Of a stretch of 32,075 nt of DNA, positions 7,709 to 16,330 are shown in pieces (the stretch's first letter is position 1; the number at the start of each line of letters is the position of its first letter). The position numbers were made by a program, and so were the translations under genes. Below the pieces are notes generated by a model. The model worked only from the letters and a program-made list of their open reading frames with translations, ran no database searches and was not told where the DNA came from. This DNA comes from Magnetovibrio sp. (GTDB lineage Bacteria > Pseudomonadota > Alphaproteobacteria > Rhodospirillales > Casp-alpha2), in NCBI GenBank assembly GCA_002722175.1, contig PBKU01000012.1, positions 11,723 to 43,797 on the forward strand, read 5' to 3'.

Positions 7709-8317
7709 ATGCGGCGTTACGTAGCTAACCATTCACCTTTTGCTCGCATGACTCGCATTATGGTTCACGAGACCGGCCTAAGAGCTTCGGTCGAGCAAAT
7801 CGTAGCCGAGCTTCGCGTTAAAGACAGTGCCTATTATAATATTAATCCGTCTGGCCGCGTTCCTTATCTAATTAGAGAAGACGGAGTGGGCTTCGAAGAT
7901 TCCGACCTTATTTGCTCGTATTTTGATAAAATTGCGGAGACCTCTATATGGTCTATCCCAGATAACAAGGAGGGTTGGGAATTACGTCGATTAGCTGCCC
8001 TAGCGCGCAGCTTTACGGATGGTGTCAGTGTTTGGTTTCGAGAAACTATGCGTCCTGAAGATGAGCAATCCAAATCGATTATTAATCACGAACGACAGCG
8101 CAGTAGGCGTCTAGCAGATCTATGGGAAAAAGAAATCGGCAGTCCTCTTATGCAAGGGCCTTTGAATAGGGCCCAAATTATAATGGTTTGCGGACTCGGG
8201 CTAGAGGAATGGGTTCAAGGATTTAACTGGCGGGACGGCCACCCGAAATTGACTTCTTGGATGGACCGCATTAGCGGGCAACCTTCAATGATTGCTACAA
8301 ACCGATCAAATACATAG
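7709..8317 (+). CDS. Glutathione S-transferase family protein (second copy)
   Basis: 202 residues. N-terminal thioredoxin-like domain: NHSPFARMTRIMVHETGL with S9 as the likely active Ser, then NPSGRVPYLI with the cis-Pro and EDSDLICSYFD for glutathione contact. The C-terminal half is helical but lacks the clear AD motif of its neighbour, having LNRAQIIMVCGL instead. The sequence starts at the thioredoxin fold without extra residues, and GAGG lies 6 nt before the ATG. It is probably co-transcribed with the GST gene upstream. Function is inferred from fold only. Confidence 0.85.
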   Translation: MRRYVANHSPFARMTRIMVHETGLRASVEQIVAELRVKDSAYYNINPSGRVPYLIREDGVGFEDSDLICSYFDKIAETSIWSIPDNKEGWELRRLAALARSFTDGVSVWFRETMRPEDEQSKSIINHERQRSRRLADLWEKEIGSPLMQGPLNRAQIIMVCGLGLEEWVQGFNWRDGHPKLTSWMDRISGQPSMIATNRSNT

Positions 8318-8347
8318 TAGAGAAATATCATAGGGATAACTAACCCG

Positions 8348-8357
8348 GCGGGCCCGC
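8348..8357. terminator. GC-only palindrome followed by T run, possible terminator
   Basis: GCGGGCCCGC is a perfect 10-bp palindrome in otherwise AT-rich gap sequence, with TTTTCT directly after it. It lies 30 nt after the second GST stop. A hairpin needs unpaired loop bases from inside the palindrome, so it is weak as a terminator. Confidence 0.25.
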
Positions 8358-8463
8358 TTTTCTCAGGCACAATTTAATTGGTTGCATGTACAACTTGTAT
8401 CGGTATGCTCAGTGAGGTCGCAGGAAGCAATAATAGTAAAAAACAAACAAGGAATATACTTAA

Positions 8464-9189
8464 ATGAGCAAACAAGAATTAGCGGTAGTCGTGGGCGTTG
8501 GCGATGGACTCGGTGGCGCTGTTGCTCGACGCTTTGCCAAGGCCGGTATGACTACTGTGCTCGTTGCGCGCAAGCAGGAAAGACTGGATCGCATAGCGAG
8601 AGAGATTCGCGATGCTGGTGGAACTGCCATCGTCGAACCTCTGGATATACGCGACACCAATCTAGTGCATAGTCTTTTTGAACGTTGTGCCAATCTTGGC
8701 CCCATAAGTTGTGTGGTCTACAACGCTGGAGCCCAGCATCGGCAAGACTTCTTAGAGGTAACTCCCGAAATGTTTGAGAAAGTGTGGCGACTAGGCTGCC
8801 ATGCAGGCTTCGTAGTCGGCCAAGCGGCAGCGCAAGTTATGGTTCCGAATGGGAATGGTACTATTATTTTTACCGGTGCTACAGCATCCGTGCGCGGAGG
8901 AGCCGAGTTTGTGACATTCGCTGCGGCAAAAGCAGGGTTGCGATCTGTCGCTCAGTCTATGGCTCGTGCGCTTGGCACCAGGGGCATTCATGTGTGCCAT
9001 GTGGTGATTGATGGGGTAATCGACATGCCAGCCATTCGGGAGCGTTTTCCTGAAGTTGTTGCCGCTAAACCAGAGGATGGATTGCTGTCGCCAGACGACA
9101 TCGCAAAGGCATATCTCTCCATCCATAACCAGGCACGTTCGGCATGGTCATTTGAAGTGGATTTGCGGCCTTGGTCGGAGTCCTTTTAG
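8464..9189 (+). CDS. Short-chain dehydrogenase/reductase (SDR) family protein, atypical active site
   Basis: 241 residues with a Rossmann fold. The dinucleotide loop GVGDGLGGAVA is at 11-21, NAG at 87-89, and Ser142 lies in TGATAS. The catalytic motif normally reads YxxxK but here is F152-A-A-A-K156, so the Tyr proton donor is Phe. The family in which FxxAK is followed by the stretch from ALGTRGIHVCHVVIDG is a known SDR branch of unclear reaction. It should bind NAD(P)H, but a classical alcohol/ketone reaction is doubtful without the Tyr. An AAGGA lies 11 nt before the ATG. The CoA-transferase gene follows 79 nt later on the same strand, suggesting a shared pathway on CoA-linked intermediates. 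Confidence 0.88.
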   Translation: MSKQELAVVVGVGDGLGGAVARRFAKAGMTTVLVARKQERLDRIAREIRDAGGTAIVEPLDIRDTNLVHSLFERCANLGPISCVVYNAGAQHRQDFLEVTPEMFEKVWRLGCHAGFVVGQAAAQVMVPNGNGTIIFTGATASVRGGAEFVTFAAAKAGLRSVAQSMARALGTRGIHVCHVVIDGVIDMPAIRERFPEVVAAKPEDGLLSPDDIAKAYLSIHNQARSAWSFEVDLRPWSESF

Positions 9190-9268
9190 CACTGCAACTT
9201 TGAATTCACTGATTAAATAAGATGTTTGTTTTAAGTAGGATTTCTAGGACGCATAATAGGAGATATAA

Positions 9269-10453
9269 ATGGAAGGACCTCTCAAGGGTGTAAGGGTCAT
9301 TGATCTCACAACGATGATTTCAGGTCCCTTTGCCACAATGATTCTTGGAGACCAGGGGGCAGATGTCATTAAGGTCGAGAGGCCCGGTGGGGGCGATCAG
9401 ATGCGACGCTATGGTCGGAATTCCGGGGCGCTCTCGGCTCCATTTGTCAATAATAATAGGAACAAGCGATCTATAACAATTGACCTGAAATCACCTCTGG
9501 GTGTGGATATTGTGCGTAGGCTTATAGTTAACGCCGATGTGGTGATTCAAAACTTTCGGCCAGGTGTAATAAAAAAACTTGGACTTGGGTATGAGAGGAT
9601 TTGTGACGTCCAGCCTGATATAGTCTATGTCTCTATTTCGGGGTTTGGCGATACAGGGCCATTTGCAGATAAACCTGCCTATGATCCGATTATTCAGGCG
9701 GTTTCAGGCCTAGCTTCTATCCAAGGCGGTTCCGATCTGGAACGCCCGCGTATGATCCGTGCGATGCTACCTGACAAACTTGCAGCATTAACAATCACTC
9801 AGGCTATCACAGCGGCCCTCTATGTTAAGGCTAGTACTGGAGAAGGACAGGAAATCAAGCTTTCCATGTTAGATTCAGTTCTGAGTTTTTTGTGGTCAGG
9901 AGAAATGGACGGTCACACATTTTTGGAAAATTTGGTCGAGGGGCCCGAAGAGATGACGCCCTTTGATTTAATCTATCAGACCAAAGATGGCTATATATGT
10001 GTTGCAACGGTGACTGATGGGCAATGGCAAGGGTTTGCAGAAGCTGTAGGGCATGCGGAGTGGTTGAATGATCCCCGCTTCAATACTTCCAAAGCGCGAG
10101 AAATCCATCGCTCGGAGAGGCTTGCGTTGATGCAGGAGGTTCTGCGATCAGGAAAAACAGACGACTGGTTGGAGCGACTTGAGGCGGCGGACGTACCGTG
10201 TGCTAAAACCTATACTCGAAGTGAAATCGTTAAGCATCCACATATCTTAGAAAGCAAAACCCTTGTTGAATATGGTCATGGGTCGGCAGGTCCGATCCGT
10301 CAGGCTAGACACCCCGCGAGATTCTCAAAAACGAAGGCCGAGGCCATGCGGCCGCCGCCGCTACTTGGCCAACACACAGACGAAATACTTAAAGCGGCCG
10401 GTTATAGTTCCAACAAAATTGATAACCTGCGAAACAACGGGATTATTGATTAG
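9269..10453 (+). CDS. CaiB/BaiF family (family III) CoA-transferase
   Basis: 394 residues, normal for the family. The N terminus LKGVRVIDLTTMISGPFATM and the segment GADVIKVERPGGGDQMR are diagnostic, as are NRNKRSITIDLKSPLG and the VVIQNFRPGV stretch. D169 in MLPDKLAA falls at the position of the catalytic Asp (Asp169 of formyl-CoA transferase) that forms the acyl-anhydride intermediate. The C-terminal part keeps the CAKTYTRSEIVKHPHI region. It would move CoA between carboxylic acids in the cytoplasm; the acid cannot be named. AGGAG lies 7 nt before the ATG. Neighbouring SDR and GST genes suggest degradation of an unknown organic acid. Confidence 0.93.
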   Translation: MEGPLKGVRVIDLTTMISGPFATMILGDQGADVIKVERPGGGDQMRRYGRNSGALSAPFVNNNRNKRSITIDLKSPLGVDIVRRLIVNADVVIQNFRPGVIKKLGLGYERICDVQPDIVYVSISGFGDTGPFADKPAYDPIIQAVSGLASIQGGSDLERPRMIRAMLPDKLAALTITQAITAALYVKASTGEGQEIKLSMLDSVLSFLWSGEMDGHTFLENLVEGPEEMTPFDLIYQTKDGYICVATVTDGQWQGFAEAVGHAEWLNDPRFNTSKAREIHRSERLALMQEVLRSGKTDDWLERLEAADVPCAKTYTRSEIVKHPHILESKTLVEYGHGSAGPIRQARHPARFSKTKAEAMRPPPLLGQHTDEILKAAGYSSNKIDNLRNNGIID

Positions 10454-10794
10454 TTTTGGGTCCGCGTAGACGCCTGATAATGATTGTGCTATGCAGGCAT
10501 TATTTAATTTAATGGGGCAAGGTTTGAGAAACAGCATTCATGTATTAGGCTAGTGGAGCATCTTTTCGCACAAATGAAGTGAATATCGGCTTGTAAACGC
10601 TTAGGAATTGGAATTGGAACTCAGGGGGAAATAGCGTGGAAGAGATTGTGGTATAAATTGTATCCATGAGATGGGCTAGATGCAGACGAGAAAATTAATT
10701 TTTAACAAGAAGCTTTTATTGCACTGAGTTTTTCCAGTGCCAAACCCGTTCCATGAGGTTAATGCAAACGTTTATAAGCTTGAAAGGACTCGAG
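10454..10794. other. Intergenic region with two short hairpins
   Basis: 341 nt with no convincing gene. GCCTG at 10472-10476 can pair with CAGGC at 10494-10498, followed by a T/A-rich run, a weak terminator candidate for the CoA-transferase. GCACTG at 10721-10726 and CAGTGC at 10735-10740 form a 6-bp stem with a T-rich 8-nt loop 55 nt before the next start. No promoter boxes are clear enough to call. Confidence 0.35.
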
Positions 10795-11226
10795 ATGACC
10801 AAATCTACACCGGCCCGCCGTCTTGTTGAAGCCTTCGGTAATTGCGAAGGGATGGCGAACATGTATTCGGACGACATAACCTGGCGTTTGAACCACTCCT
10901 TAGCGGTCAACATTGCCGGCCCTCATGAAGGCAAGGAGGCGGTCATCAAATTCAACAATGCTGTTTTCCACAAATTCTATAAAACGAGCTCTGTGTCGGT
11001 AGAGATCCTTGACGAAATCGGAGATGAGGCTTCCTCAGTCGTGCGGTTCAACTTTCATGCCTATAGTGCCCGCGATCACGCCTACGATGTCGAGTATGTT
11101 TTGTTTGCAAAAACCAGGCAAGGACTGATCTACGAGGTCGTTGAGCTCCTCGATACATTAGCGTCGAATGAACAGCACCAGGGTAACCTTCTAGGGGTTC
11201 CGCCAAATAGCTCGTCGAATAAATAA
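10795..11226 (+). CDS. SnoaL/NTF2-like fold protein
   Basis: 143 residues from ATG 10795, chosen because AAAGGA ends 6 nt before it; an in-frame ATG lies 42 nt upstream without a ribosome site. The pattern fits the NTF2-like cone fold: an N-terminal helix ending at the MANMYSDDITW strand, AGPHEGKEAVIKFNNAV, then three long strands (SVSVEILDEIGDEASSVVRFNF, split by acidic turns; AYDVEYVLFAKTRQGLIYEVVELLD). SnoaL-like proteins include cyclases, isomerases, dehydratases and ligand-binding proteins, so no reaction is claimed. No enzyme-specific catalytic set was identified. It stands alone, 341 nt after the CoA-transferase. Confidence 0.65.
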   Translation: MTKSTPARRLVEAFGNCEGMANMYSDDITWRLNHSLAVNIAGPHEGKEAVIKFNNAVFHKFYKTSSVSVEILDEIGDEASSVVRFNFHAYSARDHAYDVEYVLFAKTRQGLIYEVVELLDTLASNEQHQGNLLGVPPNSSSNK

Positions 11227-11564
11227 CCCCCTATCTTCGATTCTGACCACGCTGCCCTGACGGTCGCTTTTTCTGCAAAAATTTTTTGATCTAATTGCGG
11301 GCAGTATACCGCTGCCCTAGCGCTTGGATTCGAATGCCTACTGAAATCGGATTAACTGGGCAATATAAGAAGCTGAAAGTAGCTCTGAAAACCTCTTGTT
11401 TTTAGGGCTTTTCTGCACTAGATGGTATTAGGATGTACGGTGGAGACAAAATTCGGATCCTGTTCCCCCGACCATCGGGTAGCGTATTGATACGGAGGGG
11501 TTGAGAGCTAAAGAATAAAATAAAAGTAATATAGGTATCAAGATTAAACCAAGGAATAGATTTT
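11227..11564. other. Intergenic region upstream of the cyclase, with hairpins
   Basis: 338 nt without a credible gene. GGGCAG at 11299-11304 pairs with CTGCCC at 11312-11317 around 7 nt. CGCTGCCCT also occurs at about 11250, so the 11312 arm has a second nearby copy. CCCGA at 11467-11471 pairs with TCGGG at 11475-11479 around 3 nt. The last 60 nt before the cyclase are AT-rich, with AAGGA ahead of its ATG. A regulated leader is possible but unproven. Confidence 0.35.
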
Positions 11565-12854
11565 ATGGCTTATTCAATTCCAATTCCCAAGGATGAAGAA
11601 GAGCGACTTAAAAACCTGAAGGAATATGATATTTTAGATACAGCTCCGGAAATGATATTTGATGAGCTGACAGAATTGGCAGCTGAAATTCTTCAATGTC
11701 CAGTTGCTACCATCCAGTTTCTAAGTGAAGACCGGCAATGGTTTAAATCCAAATATGGCCTTCCTGATGATTTAGTGGAAACTCCAAGAGATATGGCTAT
11801 TTGTTCGCACACTATCTGCCAGAATGATTTGCTGCTAGTCCCGGATCTGACAAAAGATGAGCGATTTTCTAATAATACTCTTGTTACTCAAGAACCTAAT
11901 ATGAGGTTTTACGCAGGGATGCCCCTTGTTACACCTAAAGGTCACTCAATTGGAACATTTTGTACTTTGGACTTTGAGGTACGGGAAATTAGTCTTAATC
12001 AGCAAGAGGCATTGCGCAGGCTATCTAATCAAGTTATTACCCAACTTGAGCTAAGGCGAACTATCATTGAAATGAATGCTGCAATCAACAGTCGCGATAA
12101 AATGCATGAAGATCTTTTGGCAGAGAAGAAACGATCCGACGAACTTCTGCTTAATATTTTACCAGCAAGAATTGCAAATGAGTTAACTGAAACTGAAAAA
12201 GTCGAACCCCGATTCTATAAATCAGCTAGCATTATGTTCAGTGATTTTGCGGGTTTCACGAAATTATCTGAACAAATGGAACCAAAATCCCTTATAGAAC
12301 TCTTAAATCAATATTTTTGTGTTTTTGACAATATAATTTCAAGTCATGATCTGGAAAAACTAAAGACAATTGGCGATTCATATATGTGTGTATCAGGGGT
12401 GCCGGTAGAAAGCCGAGGTCATGCTATCCGTATTTGTCTCGCTGCCCTTGAAATACAGAGTTATATGGTGCGTGCTAACGAGCAACGTGAAAAAATGCGA
12501 ATGCCGCGTTGGGATATGAGGATCGGTATTCACACAGGTCCAGTTATAGCAGGTGTAGTAGGTCAACAAAAATTTACATATGACATTTGGGGTGATGCGG
12601 TTAATACTGCGGCATTGATGGAACAAAAAAGTGACCCAGGAAAAATAAATATATCAAGTACAACATTTCAGCATGTTAATGACGTTTTTGAAATAGAGGA
12701 ACGAGGAAAAATAAATTCAGGAAAAAAAGGTGACCTTCCTATGTATTTCCTTAGCCGGTTAAGTGCTAAATTTTCCAAGGATCAACTTGGCCTGAAGCCC
12801 AACGAAATTTTTGACCAAAAATATGGTCATTTAATGAAGATTTATGGGTCGTAA
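11565..12854 (+). CDS. GAF-domain class III adenylate/guanylate cyclase
   Basis: 429 residues. Residues about 25-160 form a GAF sensor domain (ATIQFLSEDRQWFKSKYGL, AGMPLVTPKGHSIGTFCTLD). A coiled linker at about 165-200 ends in the usual LLLNILP. The class III catalytic domain spans about 215-395. Metal-binding Asp are D227 (FSDFAGFT) and D271 (IGDSYM); purine-specifying K267 and D340 (YDIWGD) favour ATP as substrate; N347 is kept. The transition-state Arg expected four residues after that Asn is Leu351 (VNTAALME). No membrane segment is seen, so it is cytoplasmic. It would make cAMP under control of a small ligand or redox signal bound by GAF; the Arg change may lower activity. Its 3' end is duplicated at 19443. 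Confidence 0.9.
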   Translation: MAYSIPIPKDEEERLKNLKEYDILDTAPEMIFDELTELAAEILQCPVATIQFLSEDRQWFKSKYGLPDDLVETPRDMAICSHTICQNDLLLVPDLTKDERFSNNTLVTQEPNMRFYAGMPLVTPKGHSIGTFCTLDFEVREISLNQQEALRRLSNQVITQLELRRTIIEMNAAINSRDKMHEDLLAEKKRSDELLLNILPARIANELTETEKVEPRFYKSASIMFSDFAGFTKLSEQMEPKSLIELLNQYFCVFDNIISSHDLEKLKTIGDSYMCVSGVPVESRGHAIRICLAALEIQSYMVRANEQREKMRMPRWDMRIGIHTGPVIAGVVGQQKFTYDIWGDAVNTAALMEQKSDPGKINISSTTFQHVNDVFEIEERGKINSGKKGDLPMYFLSRLSAKFSKDQLGLKPNEIFDQKYGHLMKIYGS

Positions 12855-12876
12855 TGTTGTTTGGAAAACTCGCTAC

Positions 12877-13224
12877 TTAAAAAATTTCTTTTTTTATTTT
12901 TGAATTATTAAACTTTGATCGAAGATCAGATAAAAATGTTTTACTTATTTCGATAGCAAAAATTTTATGTGGTTCTCTTTTAATTATTTCTTCAATTGCC
13001 TGACCATTTCCCGAGCCCACTTCAACGACCACGTCACCTTCAATCACGTTTAATCTATTAACACTATCTTCAATAATTTTGTTATTTCCAAAAGCCATCA
13101 ATCTTTTGGTAATATTACCAAATATAAAATGTTTTGGCTGACGCATATTGATTGCTATTATTTTGGTATATTGCATTCTGCGGAATATGAATATCGCTAT
13201 ATGATCAAGTATTGTTTTTTTCAT
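12877..13224 (-). pseudogene. Truncated class I SAM-dependent methyltransferase
   Basis: 115 residues on the minus strand. The N-terminal lead MRQPKHFIFGNITKRLMAFGNNKI resembles (in separate pieces) methyltransferases that begin RKPSG..GR.M...N, and motif I is clear: VVVEVGSGNGQAIEEI. The acidic end of strand beta-2 (KIFAIEIS) also fits. The frame stops after KKEIF, before motifs II-IV, so roughly the C-terminal half of a usual domain of about 200 residues is missing. It meets the cyclase gene tail-to-tail with 22 nt between the stops. The most likely reading is a gene cut by a rearrangement that placed the cyclase here; a short functional protein is less likely. Confidence 0.55.
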
Positions 13225-13520
13225 GATGTAGGCTAAACTTTTTCTAAGTGTTGGTTGAGATAAAGCTAGTTTTTCCCGTTACTCCCACTGCTTTTCGTCA
13301 AGGATAGCAAGGGTTTAATAATAAAACCCTGAAAAAAACAACATAAGTTAAGCGTTATTGGCTCTTTTTGTACTCTGCTTGTTATAGTTCATCATATTTT
13401 TTCATCATGTCTGTCGCCGCAACGTCTTGCGAACCCATCTTCTTATCGATCATCTGTATAAATCGGCGCCCAACGATGAGCCAGATTCAAACCTACCATG
13501 AATGGATTTTTATTACCAAA
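13225..13520. other. Intergenic region with 7-bp hairpin and a possible gene remnant
   Basis: AGGGTTT at 13310-13316 pairs perfectly with AAACCCT at 13324-13330 around 7 nt and could end transcription coming from the aldehyde dehydrogenase gene. On the minus strand, 13453 to 13382 reads ATG plus 22 codons (MIDKKMGSQDVAATDMMKKY and three more residues) to TAA. Its composition is protein-like but it has no ribosome site, so it may be the end of a lost gene. Confidence 0.35.
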
Positions 13521-15011
13521 TTACCCGCTAGTTGTAATCCAGATAGTTTTGGTTTGCAGGTATTGTTCCAGCGCTTCGGTTCCATTATCCCGCGCAAGCG
13601 AGCCTGATTGTTTATACCCGCCAAACGGCGTTTTGATATCGCCCTCAGAAAAACCGTTAACCGAAATCGTACCACATGGTAGCCGCCGCGCCATCCAAAT
13701 AGCCCGGTCTATATCGCGGGTAAAAACAGTGGCATGCAGGCCGTAATCGGTATCACTGGCGATTGCTAGCGCTTCTTCGGGTGATGTAACCGCCATGACT
13801 CCTAGCACCGGTCCAAAAATCTCGTCACGGGCAATCGTCATATCATTTGTCACTCCATCAAATACTGTTGGTGCGATGAACTCACCTGGGCCATCAACAT
13901 CGCCACCAACGACTAGTCTGGCACCTTCAGCTGTTCCTTTGTTAATATACTTCATGACCTGCACTTTGTGTTCCGGAGTGATCATTGACCCGATGGTTGT
14001 TTTGGGGTCCAGAGGGTCACCTAGCTGGAACGCGGCAACGCGTTTTAGGATTTTGTCCATGAAATCGTCAACGAGCGGCTTGGCAATAATCTGCCGCATG
14101 TTAGCGGAACAATTCTGCCCACCATTCCAGAAGGCGGCCATTGCGGCATGTTCAATCAGATCATCATCGATTGGAGCATCATCAAGGACTATGAAGGGGC
14201 TTTTCCCGCCCATTTCAAGGCCAACGCTTTTTAGATTACTATCGCCTGAATAGCGCATAAACATCCGTCCCACCTCGGTTGAACCGGTGAAGGAAACGGT
14301 ATCGATATCATTGTGCATGCCAATCGCCTGACCGGCTGTCTCGCCAAGCCCAGGCAGAATGCTGACCACGCCAGGAGGCACACCGGCCTCGTTCAGTAAT
14401 GCCCCAAGCCTGATGGTACTAAGTGGGGTTTGTTCGGCGGGTTTTACTAAAATCGAGCAGCCAGCTGCAAGTGCTGGCGCAATTTTCCACACTGCCATGA
14501 GGAATGGAAAATTCCACGGTAGAATAGCCCCGGCAACACCTGCTGGTTCCTTGACTATAAGGCCCATTGCATCATCTCCGGTCGGGGCAATTTTGCCAAA
14601 AGTCTTGTCAGCCAATTCAGCGTACCAACGGAAAAAAGCAGGGGCTTCGGTGCCAACTTCGTCCAGGCAGTCAGTGATCGTTTTTCCAGCATCGATGCTT
14701 TCTAGAACAGCAAGTTCTTCCTTATGCTGTTCAACCAGTGCTGCTAGCTTTAAAAGCGTTTCCTTACGATATTCAGGTGCTGAACGTGACCACGTGCCTT
14801 CATTGAAAACACGGCGGCCAGCAGCGACAGCTTGGTCCACGTCAGCGGCTTTACAGTGGGCAAAGCTGGCAATGATTTCACCAGTTGCCGGATTTGAAGT
14901 TTCAAGCTTGTCATCGTCGATGGCGCCACAATAGTTGCCGTCAATAAACGCCTGTGTTGTGAGGCTGATAGTGTCTTTGATTGAATAGAAATGTTTCTTG
15001 GTCTGGGACAT
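13521..15011 (-). CDS. Aldehyde dehydrogenase (PuuC-like)
   Basis: 496 residues, normal ALDH length. N167 (LPWNFP), K190 (LVKPAEQTP), the FTGSTEVG NAD loop, general base E266 (LEMGGKSP) and nucleophile C301 (GGQNCSANMR) are all present. The segments FGKIAPTGDDAMG and KEPAGVAGAILPWN match the branch containing gamma-glutamyl-aminobutyraldehyde dehydrogenase, which also takes other amino- and straight-chain aldehydes. It oxidises an aldehyde to the acid with NAD(P) in the cytoplasm. AAGGAG lies 6 nt before the ATG. It is downstream of the epoxide hydrolase on the same strand (82-nt gap), so both may act on one epoxide-diol-aldehyde route; that link is inferred. Confidence 0.92.
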   Translation of the reverse strand: MSQTKKHFYSIKDTISLTTQAFIDGNYCGAIDDDKLETSNPATGEIIASFAHCKAADVDQAVAAGRRVFNEGTWSRSAPEYRKETLLKLAALVEQHKEELAVLESIDAGKTITDCLDEVGTEAPAFFRWYAELADKTFGKIAPTGDDAMGLIVKEPAGVAGAILPWNFPFLMAVWKIAPALAAGCSILVKPAEQTPLSTIRLGALLNEAGVPPGVVSILPGLGETAGQAIGMHNDIDTVSFTGSTEVGRMFMRYSGDSNLKSVGLEMGGKSPFIVLDDAPIDDDLIEHAAMAAFWNGGQNCSANMRQIIAKPLVDDFMDKILKRVAAFQLGDPLDPKTTIGSMITPEHKVQVMKYINKGTAEGARLVVGGDVDGPGEFIAPTVFDGVTNDMTIARDEIFGPVLGVMAVTSPEEALAIASDTDYGLHATVFTRDIDRAIWMARRLPCGTISVNGFSEGDIKTPFGGYKQSGSLARDNGTEALEQYLQTKTIWITTSG

Positions 15012-15093
15012 GAAGCTCTCCTTCTCTATAGTAAGTGCAACGGGGTTAGAATGAATAGTTGATGTATATGATGGAGTTATGGGCGGGTTTACT

Positions 15094-16293
15094 CTATCTC
15101 AGACTGCGGGCGAATTTTCGGATATCTGCGATCAACAAGTCCGGTTGCTCCATTGCTGCAAAATGCCCGCCGCGCGGCATCTCGGTCCATTGTGCCACGT
15201 TATACAAACGATCAACGTAGGTTCGTGGCGGCCACGCTAACATTTCGGCCGGAAAAAGTGCACATGCAGTGGGCACTTCCACCTTTTTTTCATCAGATGA
15301 GAGGATTCGGCCGCCTTCTTCTCGTCGACCGTAATAAATCCAGGATGCAGTATTAAAAGTTCGAGTTAGAACATAAATCATTACATGGAATAAAAGATCA
15401 TCTTTAGAGTAGATACTTTCTATATCCCCGTCATGAATGTCTGACCATGACCTGAACTTCTCTATCAACCACGCGGCAACACCAACAGGACTATCATTCA
15501 TGGCATAACTCAGTGTTTGTGGCCTCGTCGCTTGGATTGTCCTGTAGCCATCTTCTATTTGTTGATCCTGATCTAACTTCTTCGCCCAGTTTCTTTCTTC
15601 AATCGTTTGCGGTCCTCTCGCATGTCGCATTGTGAGAAAATTGATATGCAGGGCCTTACAGTGCTCAGAATAGTCAAATCCAAGCCACGAACTAATTGCT
15701 GCTCCCCAGTCACCGCCTTGAGCCATATACGATTTGTAACCCAAATGATCTGTCATTAATTTATCAAGGTGCTTAGCCATACCGCGGGGGCCCATTGGAC
15801 GAAGTGGTCTCTCAGAAAAACCAAATCCTGGAAGAGATGGTGCGATTACATCAAACGCATCATCAACTGAGCCGTCAAATCGTTCGGGATGAGCCAGTGG
15901 TTCTATAATGTCAAGAAATTCGCAGATACTTCCTGGCCAACCGTGTGATATCAGAAGCGGGGCGGGGTTTGAGCCACTACCTTTCTCGAAGATGTAGTGA
16001 GTTTCAATTTCGTCGATCTCCGTCCGGTAGTGCGAAAATCGATCTAACTTAGCTTGATGGTCCCACCAATTAAATTCATGTATCCAATGATGACAGAGCT
16101 CTTGTAGATAGTGAAGGTTGGTACCGTAATCCCAGCCCCCGTCATTTGGCATTTCGTGCCAAACATACTCCGAGACACGTTGGATCACATTGGCTAATTG
16201 TTCTTCAGAGGGCGAGAATCTGTATGGTTCACCCAAAGTAGGGTGGTGGCTTCGGGTTACCATAATAAGATCATCAGTGGTTGTAGAACTCAT
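15094..16293 (-). CDS. Epoxide hydrolase (EHN-domain alpha/beta hydrolase)
   Basis: 399 residues from the second Met of the frame, chosen because GGAG lies 6 nt before it; the frame opens at 16305, four codons earlier, without such a site. The N-terminal EHN domain (about 18-125) and the alpha/beta hydrolase core match microsomal-type epoxide hydrolases. The oxyanion motif is HGWP at 117-120, nucleophile D195 (GGDWG), acid E350 (FPAEM), and base H377 (RGGHFA). A Tyr pair near 320-321 (IYYGRREEGG) may supply the ring-opening Tyr. It would convert an epoxide to a diol. Part of a two-gene minus-strand unit with the aldehyde dehydrogenase, divergent from the TRAP operon. Confidence 0.9.
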   Translation of the reverse strand: MSSTTTDDLIMVTRSHHPTLGEPYRFSPSEEQLANVIQRVSEYVWHEMPNDGGWDYGTNLHYLQELCHHWIHEFNWWDHQAKLDRFSHYRTEIDEIETHYIFEKGSGSNPAPLLISHGWPGSICEFLDIIEPLAHPERFDGSVDDAFDVIAPSLPGFGFSERPLRPMGPRGMAKHLDKLMTDHLGYKSYMAQGGDWGAAISSWLGFDYSEHCKALHINFLTMRHARGPQTIEERNWAKKLDQDQQIEDGYRTIQATRPQTLSYAMNDSPVGVAAWLIEKFRSWSDIHDGDIESIYSKDDLLFHVMIYVLTRTFNTASWIYYGRREEGGRILSSDEKKVEVPTACALFPAEMLAWPPRTYVDRLYNVAQWTEMPRGGHFAAMEQPDLLIADIRKFARSLR

Positions 16294-16330
16294 TCGTATC
16301 TCCATTTGAAGCCAAAACTGTAATCAAATC

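Noticed and set aside
13382..13453. 23-residue minus-strand open frame after the aldehyde dehydrogenase
   Set aside because: Protein-like composition but no ribosome site; kept only as a possible remnant in the intergenic entry.
13795..14934. Long plus-strand open frames opposite the aldehyde dehydrogenase gene
   Set aside because: They are antisense to a gene with complete catalytic motifs, have low-complexity Ser/Pro/Ala-rich translations and no ribosome site.
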